Part shown: positions 1-10,294 of the stretch, in pieces
Numbering within the stretch: the first letter of the stretch is position 1
How the letters are laid out: every line of letters begins with the position of its first letter
Assembly (NCBI GenBank): GCA_002261195.1
Contig: MVBO01000021.1
Span: 14,322-78,321 of the forward strand
Direction: 5' to 3'
DNA from: Bifiguratus adelaidae
Taxonomy: Eukaryota; Mucoromycota; Endogonomycetes; Endogonales
DNA length: 64,000 bases
Made by a program: the position numbers and the translations under genes
Notes under the pieces: generated by a model
What the model saw: only the letters and a program-made list of their open reading frames with translations
What the model was told of the DNA's origin: nothing
Database searches by the model: none

Positions 1-703
1 ACCTTGTCGTATGATAAGGACTTGAAGAAATGGCAAGCCTACTTCGTTATGGCCGGTAGGTGTCGGAGGCATCTGGCGCCGTCGTCATCATTGACCGTTC
101 TGTGTGCTTTTCTAGGTACCAATGAAAAGGTGGTCCAGCGCAGCAATGGTCTCAGAACGCTTGCCGGACAAGGCTACGGCAAATTATTCAGGCACCGGTA
201 AGCAACCACAGCACACATACTCTGTTTCTGTGCAGTATGATCTTCAACCCCTTGAATATCTCTCTAGGGAAACCATCTCCACGTCCTTCTTTGGCGCCGC
301 GCTTATCACAGCCTTTCTCATAACAGGTTTACCTCTTTTTGCATTCTGCCTCAAGGTTGGATTCATTCGTAATATCATCGCAAAGTTCCTGCCTCAGCCC
401 GGCAGTGGTCCTTCCAAGGAGGCCGTCAAGAATGGAAGCTTTGAATACACGTTCATCGCCCAAGGGGAAACCGAGCCCTATGAAGATCCCATCAAAGTCA
501 AGGGTATCGTCAAGGGTTTTTCTGATCCATATGGTGAGACATGCCGTATGGTGGCCGAGGCCGCCTTGTGCGCTCTCTATAATGACAAGGAAATCCCTGG
601 CAAAGGAGGCGTCTTGACACCTGCTACCGCGTTTGGTCAACCCTATATTACGCGCCTTCGCGAGGATGGTCGTGGCATGGTCTTTGATGTACAACCTTTA
701 TGA
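1..703 (+). CDS. Saccharopine dehydrogenase-like oxidoreductase (3' part only)
   Basis: This is the C-terminal part of a gene that starts left of the window. Three exons are visible (1-55, 116-197, 268-703). They join in frame across introns 56-115 and 198-267, both GT...AG. The encoded end has a hydrophobic stretch (FFGAALITAFLITGLPLFAF), then a C-terminal block containing 'KGFSDPYGETCRMVAEAAL' and 'GGVLTPATAFGQPYITRL'. That block is typical of the SCCPDH-like family, in which the active-site cleft is closed by a 'GGVxTPA' segment. These proteins have an N-terminal NAD(P)-binding Rossmann fold, which lies outside the window. They sit on lipid droplets or other membranes; their substrate is not settled and they are not the lysine-pathway enzyme. 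The stop is TGA at 701-703. The family call is firm; the substrate is unknown. Confidence 0.8.
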
Positions 704-852
704 TGTTTATTCGCGTAGGCCGCACGGTCTCTCGTCCATGGCTGTTGAATTTTAATCTTACAATGAATGCATGCAAAGAGGTGGAATTCTAGAGTCCTTG
801 TGGGTTGAAAAAAGTAATGGGTAGATACAAAAAGCTGATGATGGTAGGCTTC

Positions 853-1978
853 TCACACCCTAGGGCGTGTGTCTCCATGGATGGGCGCAGCCCCCATGGT
901 TGGACCCACCTTGTCCTTTTGCGCAATGTAACTGTCGGCTGCATTATTGGCCCTGACACTTGCAAAATCGGCATTGTTTTGCGGACTGATACTGAACAAG
1001 GCGGCCTGTCCATCATCCGACAAAATCATGGCCGTGCCATTGTGTCCGACACCAGGTACCACACGACCCTGCTGATTGAAAGGCTGACTGGCGTACAAGT
1101 TTTTGAGATACTTCCAATAATTGATGCCGCGATCCAGATGGGAACTGCCTTGTGCTTCTGTCGCGCATCCATGATCCAAGTCTCGTCCCGCCTGAGCCGT
1201 ATCTATTGCACCCCAGAGATAGACGATATCTCTACCCCCCTAGGTCGTAATGCTGACATTGATGTTTTGGAGAGAACTCTGTGCGTATCGGTTTGCTTTT
1301 TCAACACCGTACTTCCAGTCATTGTAGTCGGCGCAGATCTAGACCGGGTGGTTGGGTTTTGCCCACGGCCGAATAGCGTTGGACTACTTGACCGCCTCCA
1401 GAATGTCCCAATACCACGATATTCTTAAGCGCAGGAAAGATGGCCTTGTCGGCAAAGTGATTGATAATGGCGTCCATGACTTCGTAACTACTGACAGGTG
1501 CCGGTGCAACAGCATCGCCTCCCGCCATCTAGGAATGACCTAAATGCCTCGAGAGTTGTCGTCCCTTGTACCCCTCGAAGATGCACACATATACACACAT
1601 ACCAGCCCAGACAAAGACATTTTCCGGTCGTGTAAATCGCCCTTTGTCTCGTGATGTAAAATAGCGTGGAGCCATGACATACACCTCGTCGGCCGTCACA
1701 ATGCCTTTGCTTGCCGCCTGGGCAATAGCTCCTTGTCCAGCCGCCATGTATTTCCAAGCTGTCTTGGCTTTGCCATGAAGGATCACTAAGGCGCGAGTTA
1801 CCTTGCTCTTATCGATGTTGCTCGTTCCGTAATACAACATGTCGCTGTGACCTTGCGGCGAGGAAATGGGTAACTTGCGAATCTCTGCATTGGGTACGGC
1901 AGGTAATGGCTTATCGCCCAGAGCCAGCGTCACTAGACATATAAAAGAAGTGGCCAGCGGGGCAAGACTTGTTCTCAT
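853..1978 (-). pseudogene. Secreted alpha/beta hydrolase, apparently decaying
   Basis: The start is ATG at 1978, followed by a signal peptide (hydrophobic core LATSFICLVTLAL). The first exon (1978-1595) encodes the front half of an alpha/beta hydrolase: 'ALVILHGKAKTAWKYM' and 'VYVMAPRYF'. An intron, 1594-1529, keeps the frame. The next piece carries the nucleophile elbow GHSGGG. After 'QRYSAVG' the frame is lost: the expected segment of about 30-40 residues before 'CADYNDWKYG' is nearly absent and the frame changes near 1345-1360. Frame 853-1347 then continues the family (RDIVYLWGA, 'LDRGINYWKYL', and the VPGVGHNGT catalytic-His block) but contains TAG at 1339-1341 and at 1240-1242. The missing segment and the in-frame stops suggest a recent pseudogene. 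An unrecognised splice pattern or an assembly error is the alternative. The family resembles fungal secreted hydrolases of unknown substrate. Confidence 0.6.
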
Positions 1979-2818
1979 GGCTTCGGACAACAATGGAACA
2001 ATTCCTGGCCTGCACCCCTTTATGTATGTGCGTCGATCCGCAGACAGACCCCAGTATGTCTCCTGCACCACCTCGTTCATCTTGTTTTTGTCAAGTACAT
2101 CCTCCGTGCGTCGTGCATCCAATCGTGCACATACATTCAGCAACTACTCTATTGTAGATTGAACCGTTCAGCCAATACGCGATCGAGAAAATCTCCGCAG
2201 CTCATTTAGCAATCCCATTGTTCAAAGTGCACATGTGATGAGCGCGTCAATGTGGTATGTGTGCTGGGCCAAAAAGAGAGATGCAATATGCTTAACGTTT
2301 GCAAAAGCTTATCTTTATATTTTTGGGTTACTGTTCATGGCCATTGGCTGCAGGAGGATTTTGTTTGTTACCTAGATTATGCCACAAATAGAGGTGATAA
2401 GGTTCGCTCTGTTCCTTCATGGAGCGAAAGTTGATTGCCAGAGGCGTCACCGTCGTTGAAATTGTGGCGATGACAAGACATCCATTTTGTGTCCAAAGAG
2501 TTGTCTATCCATACAAGAGTCCCCTGCCGACCGATCTCATTTGCTGGGGGTGCATTGCCAGCTTTACCATTTTGTAGGAGGCACCACTGTCTGGGTCATG
2601 AATGAGCGTACAATGGTGCGTGGACACTGGTAGAGACAAATCCTACGATTTTATATAACACCTAGCGATATCCCTTTTGGAAACAGTTGGACCGTGTTAT
2701 CGAGGACTTTGTAATGCAGCGATTGCGTAGTGATCGGCTCAATGCCAAGATCGGAACAAAAGAGACTTGACTGAGGACCTCGTAAGAGATTCAACTAGAC
2801 AAACTGGTCAGTATTGTT
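1979..2818. other. Intergenic, no gene seen
   Basis: These 840 bases lie between the start of the alpha/beta hydrolase and the stop of ELP6. No frame shows a recognisable protein and no tRNA-like fold was noticed. The left part is presumably the hydrolase promoter and the right part the ELP6 3' untranslated region. Confidence 0.5.
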
Positions 2819-3650
2819 TCAGCCAAGTTTTGGACCATGTACCTCTCCGTGAACATCTCTAGAGGTGCCGCTCTCAAGACCGTGCACATCCAAAATCACC
2901 TCGGCACTTGACATGATTGAATTTGCAAACGCATGTTCTGTTTGATCTTCGGATAACACCTGATCGGCATGCGTCAGGGTAATCAAACTTCCACCGTGCT
3001 AAGATAGGCATGTTAATTTCGTCCCTCGATACATGTCTTGTACATACCAGTGCGACGAGGCTCTTGAGTGTCTGTACAAGATCCACCACATCTCGTGCCG
3101 CCGCTCCCGTCCACACAAGCGAGCTCACATCATCTATCACCACCAGCGGCGGCTTTCCGTACGCATCCACTGTTGTCTGAACATGCTGCCTGATCAAATC
3201 AAACAAACCGCGCACCTCCGGTCGATCCTTGTCGACCGCATCGGCATAGGAATAGACAGAATTGGGCGTATTGACGGATCGGATGGATCCATGAGGAAAG
3301 TCTCGAGAATAAGCATCGAGATGCGTCAAGGCATCAATGAATATCAGTTGACCGTTCTGCTTCGCGGTAGCCAAGTTGACTCCCTATACGATGGATACAT
3401 TAGCCCTCTTCGTCAACTTGACGAGCCTGCTACTTGCCAGCTTTCTCCCCACCAACACATAGTGATTCAAGATTTGGCTCACTCCGACCAAGATCACTGG
3501 CCTCGCTGCCTTGAGTTGATTGACAATAAAGTGATGCAACAACCAGCTGCCGTCTGAACGTAGAGTATCACTAATAGCTACATGAGACCCTGCGTAGGGC
3601 AGTGAGCTTTGACCAAAGACCAAGGCAATGTCAAGCGCAGGGTATCCCAT
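2819..3650 (-). CDS. ELP6: Elongator complex subunit Elp6
   Basis: Elp6 is one of the RecA-fold subunits of the Elp456 ring of Elongator, which modifies wobble uridines of cytosolic tRNAs. Exons are 3650-3438, 3383-3048 and 2998-2819, giving about 242 aa, a normal Elp6 length. Recognisable blocks are 'DGSWLLHHFIVNQLKAA' near the N-terminus, 'GRKL' spliced to 'GVNLATAKQNGQLIFID', 'PPLVVIDDVSSLVW' and a C-terminal 'SGTSRDVHGEV'. No Walker A motif is seen, as is usual for this subunit. Intron 1 (3437-3384, 54 nt) has the donor CTG|GCAAGT, so it is a GC-AG intron; only this junction gives the family sequence in frame. Intron 2 (3047-2999) is GT-AG. The start codon lies 60 bases from the ATG of the divergent amidohydrolase gene, so they probably share a promoter. 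Confidence 0.85.
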
Positions 3651-3710
3651 AAGAATAATCGGCCGATGCTTCGGCCTCTGCCCTTATCTTTCACCTTGCT
3701 CACTTAAGCG

Positions 3711-6700
3711 ATGGAGAAGAGCTTTAGGCAAGACGCGCCTCGTTCCTCGTGGCGCAAGGGTGTGAGTATTGCTTTGGCTGGACTGCTGGCAGGTACACTG
3801 TATCTATCGGCCAACTTGCCGACGACAAGGTTGGGTTTTGAAGGACGCGTAGAACCAGCTCGGGTGAGTATATCCTCCGCTTCCTTCCACGAAGGCCTTT
3901 CCAAATGCTCAGCACTGCGCTCTACGGTGGGGACCAGTGCGGTGAGGACGCGCAACCCTCGAGCGGTCAAGGGCACCAAGCCGGTGCTTATCAAGAATGG
4001 GATCCTGTGGACCGATAACCAGTATATCCATGGAAAGACATTGTTGCTCGACGAGGGCATCATCAAGGAGATCGATGCTGCGGTGGAGGTGGACGCATCG
4101 TCGGTAGATGTCATTGATGCCGCTGGCCGCATCGTGACACCGGGGCTGATCGATATGCATTCCCATATGGGTGTAGGAAGTTGGCCTAGTCTGGAGGCCA
4201 CCGAGGATACGAATGAAATGACCGATCCCCTGACGCCTGCTGTTCGTGTTTTGGATGGTTTCAATCCATCCGATCCAGCCATCAAGATCGTGGCCTCTGG
4301 AGGCATTACGACGACGCTTATCCTGCCTGGATCTGGAAACATTATGGGAGGTGAAGCGACGGCTATCAAGCTTCGTCCGATGCCAAACTTATCAGTGGAG
4401 GATATGCAGGTATCTGCGGGTGTAGTTGACGAGGAAAAGAAGTGGAGATACATGAAGATGGCCTGTGGTGAGAATCCTAAGCGGTTCTATGGCGGTCAAG
4501 GCAAGATACCTTCGACGCGTACGTGGTAGAATACTTTTTATTTGGTTGCGCGATACTCATAGAAATCAATCGTAGGTCTTGGAGAGGCCTATCTCTTTCG
4601 ACAACGCATGCAAAAGGCCCGACAGCTTAAGCGCGCTCAGGAAGCCTGGTGCGAACGTGCGCAACAGCTTCAAGGTCGTCATCAACTGATTGCGGAGCCT
4701 TTCCCAGAAGACATTGATCAAGAGTCATTGATTGCTCTACTGCGAGGCGATGTGCTGCTCAACGTTCACTGCTATGAACCCATGGATATCGAAGCCATGG
4801 TTCGACACAGTGTTGAATTCAATTTCACCATCGCTGCTTTCCATCACGCGTTGCAAGCCCACAAGGTGACGGAGATTATCAAGCGAGGAAGGGGTAACAT
4901 TACGGTAGCGACCTTTGCAGGTGGGTACACATCATGGCTCCTGTTGACATGAATTGACCAATTTCGGTATGCTTGTCATTTAGACATGTGGGGTTACAAG
5001 GTGAGAGGCTACATGGACAGAGTGAACATGACAGGTCGACTCACGACCATCTGCAGAAAGAAGCATTTCCCGCCTCGGTCCATGCTCCCAAGATTTTGAC
5101 GGACGCTGGTATTCCGGTAGCTTTCAAGAGTGACCATGCTGTTTTGAATTCGGTATGGAGAGCAACACACGTCTGAGGTTGTGATACTGACCCTTGTGCC
5201 TTACTGTTCGCAAACTGTACACAGCAAGACCTCGTGTATGAGAGTGCAAAAGCATATCATTATGGTCTCAATGAGCATCTCGCCCTAGCTGCCGTTACGT
5301 CTGTCCCGGCGCACGCAATGGGCATTGCTCATCGCGTTGGAAGACTCGCTGTCGGCATGGACGCCGATGTCGTAATTTGGGAACAACATCCGTTGACGCT
5401 TGGTGCTCGACCCACTGAAGTCATCATCGATGGTGTCCCTCAAGACTTTGGTGAGGAAAGGGCATTGACCGAGATGGCGAGCCAAGAAGCGACGGTTATT
5501 GACCGGGCCAGATTGCCTCCGAACAGCAAGCCGTCGATGGAACTCGAAGATCACGGCCACGGATATACTAATTTCCAAGAGGCATGCCTCCAGCCTACCT
5601 CCTCCTTGGTTCTCCGAAACGTGAGCAAGATCTACCTTGACAAGGATGTCGTGTTGGACAGCGAAGAGGAGCAAGTCGTTATTGTGAAGGATGGATGGCT
5701 CGCTTGCGCTGGTAGCGATTGCGGTAAAGACAAGGCTGATTGGCCAAATAATGCTCCCGTATTCAACCTTCAAGGTGGTCACATTCTGCCTGTAAGTGCC
5801 TCGCTGTTCTGATCTGGAGTTTATCGCGCTTACATGGCCCGTGGTATGTAGGGCCTCGTGTCCACTGGTGCACGATTGGGAATGCTCGAAATCGAGTCTG
5901 AAGAGTCTACATTGGACGGCGTGTCCGAATACGACGTCAATGATCCCAACGTTGACAAGAAATTGGCGCGTGCTATTGATGGCGTCAAAATGGGAGGCCT
6001 TCATCTCGAAAAGGCTTACAAGGCTGGTATGTGTGAGATGTTGGCCATTAACGCTTGAATTGGCCTCATACGGATCCTAGGTGTCTTGACCACCATCACC
6101 AACCCCATCAGTTTCGAGTTCTTTACAGGTATCTCTGCGGCCTTCAAGACGGGAGGACAAAACACGGGTGAGTTCACAAGAGATATTATGCCCGAAAACG
6201 AGCTGCTTACACGTTCTAGTCCTCGATGATGACATTGTTATTGCTGATGAAGCCGCACTGCATCTTGTTCTCGGCAACACCGCCGTGAGTAAGTAGCAGA
6301 CACACTGATGTGTAATGGTTGATGAAACAACTTGCCGCTTCCAGAAAAGAACCTGCCCATATCCCGTCAAGTTGCAACCATTCGCAACCTCCTTACCGAT
6401 GGCCTCAAGAGCACCACCACCACTGTCTTCAAGAATGCTGCCGTTGGCAAATTGCCTATCGTTGTATACACGGAGAACAAGGACGAGATTGCTTCAGTTA
6501 TTCAGATACAACGGCATTTGAGACGTCTGGGAGGCAATCCCAAATTCGTCATCATGGGAGGAATCGAGTCTTGGATGGTTGCCGACCATCTCGCCGACGC
6601 TGATATCCCGGTGATTTTGCGTCCGGCACGATGCACGCCTACACACTTCCATGCCCAGCATTGTCTCGTTGGTCCTCCCATCACGCCTCACACCGCCTTG

Positions 6701-7071
6701 GACATTTTGTTGGAGAAGGGAGTGAAAGTTGGTCTGGCTAGCCTGGACGCTGATGACGGTTATGTTCGAAACTTGATTTGGGATGCTGGTATATATTTGC
6801 TGTGGCACCCACTAGGTAATGCAACTGAATGTTCTTTATAGGCTGGAACCTTGCAACCAATCCCAAGCTAACGCAAGTAGACGCCGTGGGTCTTGTGTCT
6901 TGGAATATTGCCGATATGTTCCAATTGAAGAGTGACGTCGGTCGTATCAAGCAAGGCGCGCGTGCCGAATTCGTCGCGTACAATGGCAATCCATTTGAAT
7001 TTGGCACGGAGGTCCAACTTATAGTAGGAGGGGGTAGAAAAGGTGTTGAATGTTTCCCAAAGCAGATTTAG
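3711..7071 (+). CDS. Membrane-anchored amidohydrolase with a duplicated, degenerate C-terminal half
   Basis: Ten exons: 3711-4518, 4576-4920, 4984-5000, 5057-5152, 5225-5791, 5852-6026, 6081-6167, 6220-6288, 6345-6788 and 6842-7071. They give about 945 aa. A single N-terminal hydrophobic segment (VSIALAGLLAGTLYLSANL) suggests a signal anchor. Domain 1 (about residues 90-580) is an imidazolonepropionase-like amidohydrolase: 'GRIVTPGLIDMHSHMGV' supplies the metal-binding HxH, 'HCYEPMD' and 'FHHALQAHK' further ligands, and 'FKSDHAVLNS' the late Asp. Domain 2 starts near 'LVLRNVSKIYLDKDV' and repeats the same layout, but where HxH is expected it reads 'GGHILPGLVSTGARLGML'. The metal site therefore looks lost there. 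Exon 3 has only 17 nt. Large proteins of this type are common in fungi, but their substrate is unknown to me. The frame from 3864 to 3990 is kept without splicing because it matches family members ('NPRAVKGTKPVLIKNG'). Confidence 0.85.
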
Positions 7072-7101
7072 AAAGCTTTGTGATTTACATCCACAATGCG
7101 C

Positions 7102-7705
7102 TTATTTATCATGAAACTTGAGACTGACGCTATTTACACAATGTCTTTCATCCGTGGGCGTTTTGAAACCTTCGCCCTTGAAAACATGTCCCAAGTGTCC
7201 GCCACAATTGGCACAGGTTATCTCTGTGCGAGTCATAAACATGCTACGATCCTCATGTCGATTGACGGCGCCTATATTGGGTATATTAATAAGCGTTCCT
7301 CGGGCTTAATAGGTGCGCTTACCTGGAATGGCATCGAAAAAGGCGGGCCATCCACATCCAGAATCAAACTTGGTATCAGAGACGTAAAGAGGTGCGTTAC
7401 AGGCTGCGCAGTGATAGACACCTGAGACAAAAGCGTTATTTTTGGCCAAGGTATCATATACAGCGCTTACCTTTACCCTTGAACTTTTCGTATTCACCCG
7501 TACCCGGAGGTTCAGTTCCCTTTTGCCTCAACACGCGAAACTGTTCGGGTGAGAGAACAGCACGCCATTCCTCGTCAGTCTTGTTGGCCATGGAAGAGGT
7601 GGAATAAAAAGCAGAAGCGCCAAGTAGGCAAATAGGTGTAGCTGTGTTTGTAATGGAGAGTAGAGGTACAAGAAGTGGTCGACTGTAGCGTGCGAGACGA
7701 AACAT
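7102..7705 (-). CDS. MSRB: Methionine-R-sulfoxide reductase, probably mitochondrial
   Basis: MsrB reduces the R epimer of methionine sulfoxide using thioredoxin. Exons are 7705-7471, 7421-7323 and 7271-7102, giving 167 aa. The zinc site is visible as 'CAAC' (in [12 protein letters not shown]) and 'CANC' (in [15 protein letters not shown]). The signature '[11 protein letters not shown]' is complete. The catalytic residue in 'RHCVNSVS' is Cys, so this is a Cys-type rather than a seleno enzyme. About 35 residues rich in Arg, Ser and Leu without acidic residues ([16 protein letters not shown]) precede the domain, which fits a mitochondrial presequence as in yeast Mxr2. An internal Met (MANKTDEEW) could give a cytosolic form. 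The upstream region is shared with the divergent chitinase gene. Confidence 0.92.
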
Positions 7706-8313
7706 ATATCGCTCAAGTGGACCAATTCCGAGGCAGCAGTGTCATCATGATCACGTGAGCAAGGACAAGTTGATTTCTCGATTTGGGAATCACCGAGAAG
7801 ATTCCAGTTGGTCAATATGGAAGTTGTTCTATGGCAAACCACGCCGTAGCCATAACGGTTACTGCGAATGTCTAGTGAGAGGTTGCAGTCAAAGGAATAA
7901 TATTCCGAAGGTTTGAGCCGGAACGAGCCCATGCTACATCGGTGTATAGATGGAAGTAATCACCATGACAATGATTATCTCGATACTGATTGCCCGAATA
8001 TTACACGGTTGCCTGGTCCTTGGTAGCATGTAGGGCGTGATGTGCTTATGGCACCTCTACATCTTTTCTAGCAGGTCACATGCATACCATCTGCTGTGGA
8101 TATACCAAAGAAGGCCAATCCTTGATGCTTAGATAATGCAAACATCTGGTTGTGTAACGCACTTGAGCTTGTCCGTAGATTATGAAACGTTGAATGCGTG
8201 ACCTGCCCCAATTCATTCGCATCCCGAGACCAGGATATGATTGCTTTGCGTAAGTGACGTACTCTCGCCTATAAATCGCGAGTATCGTCCCAAAGTCAAG
8301 TCTTCATCGCAAC
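7706..8313. promoter_or_regulatory. Divergent promoter region, MsrB / chitinase
   Basis: There are 608 bases between the two divergent start codons. A good TATA box (TATAAAT) lies at 8270-8276, 38 bases before the chitinase ATG, and fits a strongly regulated secreted-enzyme gene. A CACGTG E-box occurs at 7752-7757 (in GATCACGTGAGC), about 50 bases upstream of the MsrB ATG. No coding frame in this stretch was recognisable. Confidence 0.5.
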
Positions 8314-10103
8314 ATGTATCTCCTTGCGTCTCTATTAGCTGCGGCAGGATCCGCTTTAGCATTACCGTTGACCAAGCGTACTTATAGCAACGTATGTAGA
8401 CACGAGGCATTGAGTTTGACTTCCCTCAACAACGTATTGTAGGCCAATTGCAACAATCAAGTCGCCATATATTGGGGCCAGGCAAGAACTACGGAGATTG
8501 CCAACCTTAAACATTGTACTTATGTACGGCTTCCAGGATTCTGCTGCCAACGGAGGTCTTCCCTTGCAGACACGTCTCAGGAACTATTGCGATGGCAACA
8601 TGGATATCGTCAATTTGGCGTTTCTGAGCACATTCCATGATAGCACTGGCTATCCTGTCATCAATTTTGCGAACCAATGCGACCCAACCGTCTCTCCAAA
8701 TAGTGTGTTTCCTGGGACCAATCTGGTGAGTGGTGCTTTCCATAGATGTCAAGCAGAGAGCTGAAATATGTGGCTCTTCAGAATCACTGTCCGGATATTG
8801 GAAGCGACATTACCTATTGCCAAAGTCAAGGCAAGATTGTCCTGCTTTCACTAGGTATGTATTTTCGGGAGATCAGAGCGTTGAGAGTAATGGACTTAAC
8901 GGCCTGTTATTGTAGGTGGCTGGACCAGCAGCACGTCGGCACCGGATGCCAATGCTTTTGCAGATCAACTTTGGAACCTATTCATGGTATGTTGCCTGCT
9001 AACAATCGGTGTTGTTGGTGATATTGAAGTCGACTGTCGTTTAGGAAGGTACTTCGAGCATCCGACCATTCGACAATGCCATCATTGATGGCATTGACTG
9101 GGATATCGAAGCGTCACCCGGTGTGGATATCGTCGCTGTCAGTCAACGTCTTAAATCACATTGGGCTGGATCTTCTCGCAAATACTACATGTCGGCAGCA
9201 CCTTTCTGCAGTGGTCTTAAAACGCAACCTTACAATGCTGCACTCTTGGGTAATGTGTCCATGGACTTTATCTGGCCACAGTTTTACAGCGATTGGTGTT
9301 GTAAGTGTGAACGGTTGAGGCCTGCGGGAATATCTTCTGACGTTGCGCAGCCAACGCGTATTGGCAAAATGCTCCTAGTCCTACTGGATACTATATGAAC
9401 TTCAACGACTGGACCACCTGGGCACAAGGAGGTGGCAACCCCAATCCCAATGTCAAGCTTATGGTCGGTGCTTTGGGTGGTGTGGATGCTGGAAATCCCA
9501 ATGATTTCTTGAGCGAACCCAACTTTGCGGCCGAGATCTCTTCGATGCAAACAAATTATCCCAGCCATTTTGGTGGTGCTATGGTGAGTTTGTGATCGAA
9601 TGTAATATTGTGGACTAAACAGCTGCTAGTTCTGGGACGCCTCTTGGTGTTATGATGCCTCTCCCAACTATGCAGGTAACGCCAAGAGTGCTATGGCCGC
9701 CAAGGCTACCTGCAGCAGTTCCGGAGGAGGCAAAACAACCACCACTACCACCACCACGACATCCTCCAAGTCTACAACTGCCACTTCCTCCACTTCAACC
9801 AATCCTACGACGACGACCACAACTACGAGTACACCACCCACTACTACCACCAGTACGAGTGCGACGCCAACGTCGACTGGTCTTCCGGCCTGTAACTATG
9901 CAAACAATGGCCAATCGATCTGTTCGGCACCCAACTCTTCGGCAGCCTACAATCAATGCGGTATGTATCTGGATCTACATGTCTATATCCTTTACTGATG
10001 TCTGTTTTTAGTAAACGGGAGCTGGTTGACGAGAGCTTGTGGACCGGGCACCGTGTGCTTGCAGACAACGTCTTCAACCATTCAATGTGGCTATGCCAGT
10101 TGA
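8314..10103 (+). CDS. Secreted GH18 class III chitinase with C-terminal chitin-binding domain
   Basis: Nine exons: 8314-8391, 8443-8481, 8537-8725, 8782-8854, 8916-8986, 9045-9300, 9351-9583, 9630-9960 and 10012-10103. They give about 453 aa. The order is a signal peptide (LLASLLAAAGSALALPL), then 'QVAIYWGQ' opening the GH18 barrel. The catalytic motif DGIDWDIE (DxxDxDxE, general acid Glu) falls near 9083-9106, and 'YMSAAPFC' and 'MDFIWPQFY' follow. A linker of almost only Thr and Ser comes next (about 9735-9885), and finally a Cys-rich module 'ACNYANNGQSICSAP...YNQCVNGSWLTRACGPGTVC' resembling CBM19. Intron 2 (8482-8536) starts with GC (CAG|GCAAGA) and joins WGQ to DSAANGG as the family requires. 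The enzyme should hydrolyse chitin in the wall or in food outside the cell. Confidence 0.93.
9730..9885 (+). repeat. Low-complexity Thr/Ser codon tract
   Basis: An ACC/ACT/ACG-rich stretch inside the chitinase encodes a Thr-rich linker, most likely heavily O-mannosylated, between the catalytic and chitin-binding domains. The codons are mixed rather than one repeated triplet. Confidence 0.8.
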
Positions 10104-10294
10104 GATCTAATAGGGTATTGTATACATTATGGATAGGCTGCATCCCCATCCTTTTGATGACAAGAGGTGAAGATGACGAGGAAGCTGGACTCCAGAATAA
10201 ACGCTTATCAAACAATGGTTTCTATTGAACATTGGATGTACATGCCTTTTATCAAATAATTATTCCTGATCTCATGCACAAGACAAACGCGCCG

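Noticed and set aside
853-1347. Reassignment of TAG to an amino acid, suggested by in-frame TAG codons in the hydrolase and in the SET gene
   Set aside because: TAG ends clear genes such as the YchF/OLA1-type gene, where no family sequence follows. The SET case fits an intron and the hydrolase has other damage.
3864-3912. Possible intron in the first amidohydrolase exon (GTGAGT...CTCAG)
   Set aside because: Removing 49 bases shifts the frame into a stop, while the unspliced frame matches the family ('NPRAVKGTKPVLIKNG').
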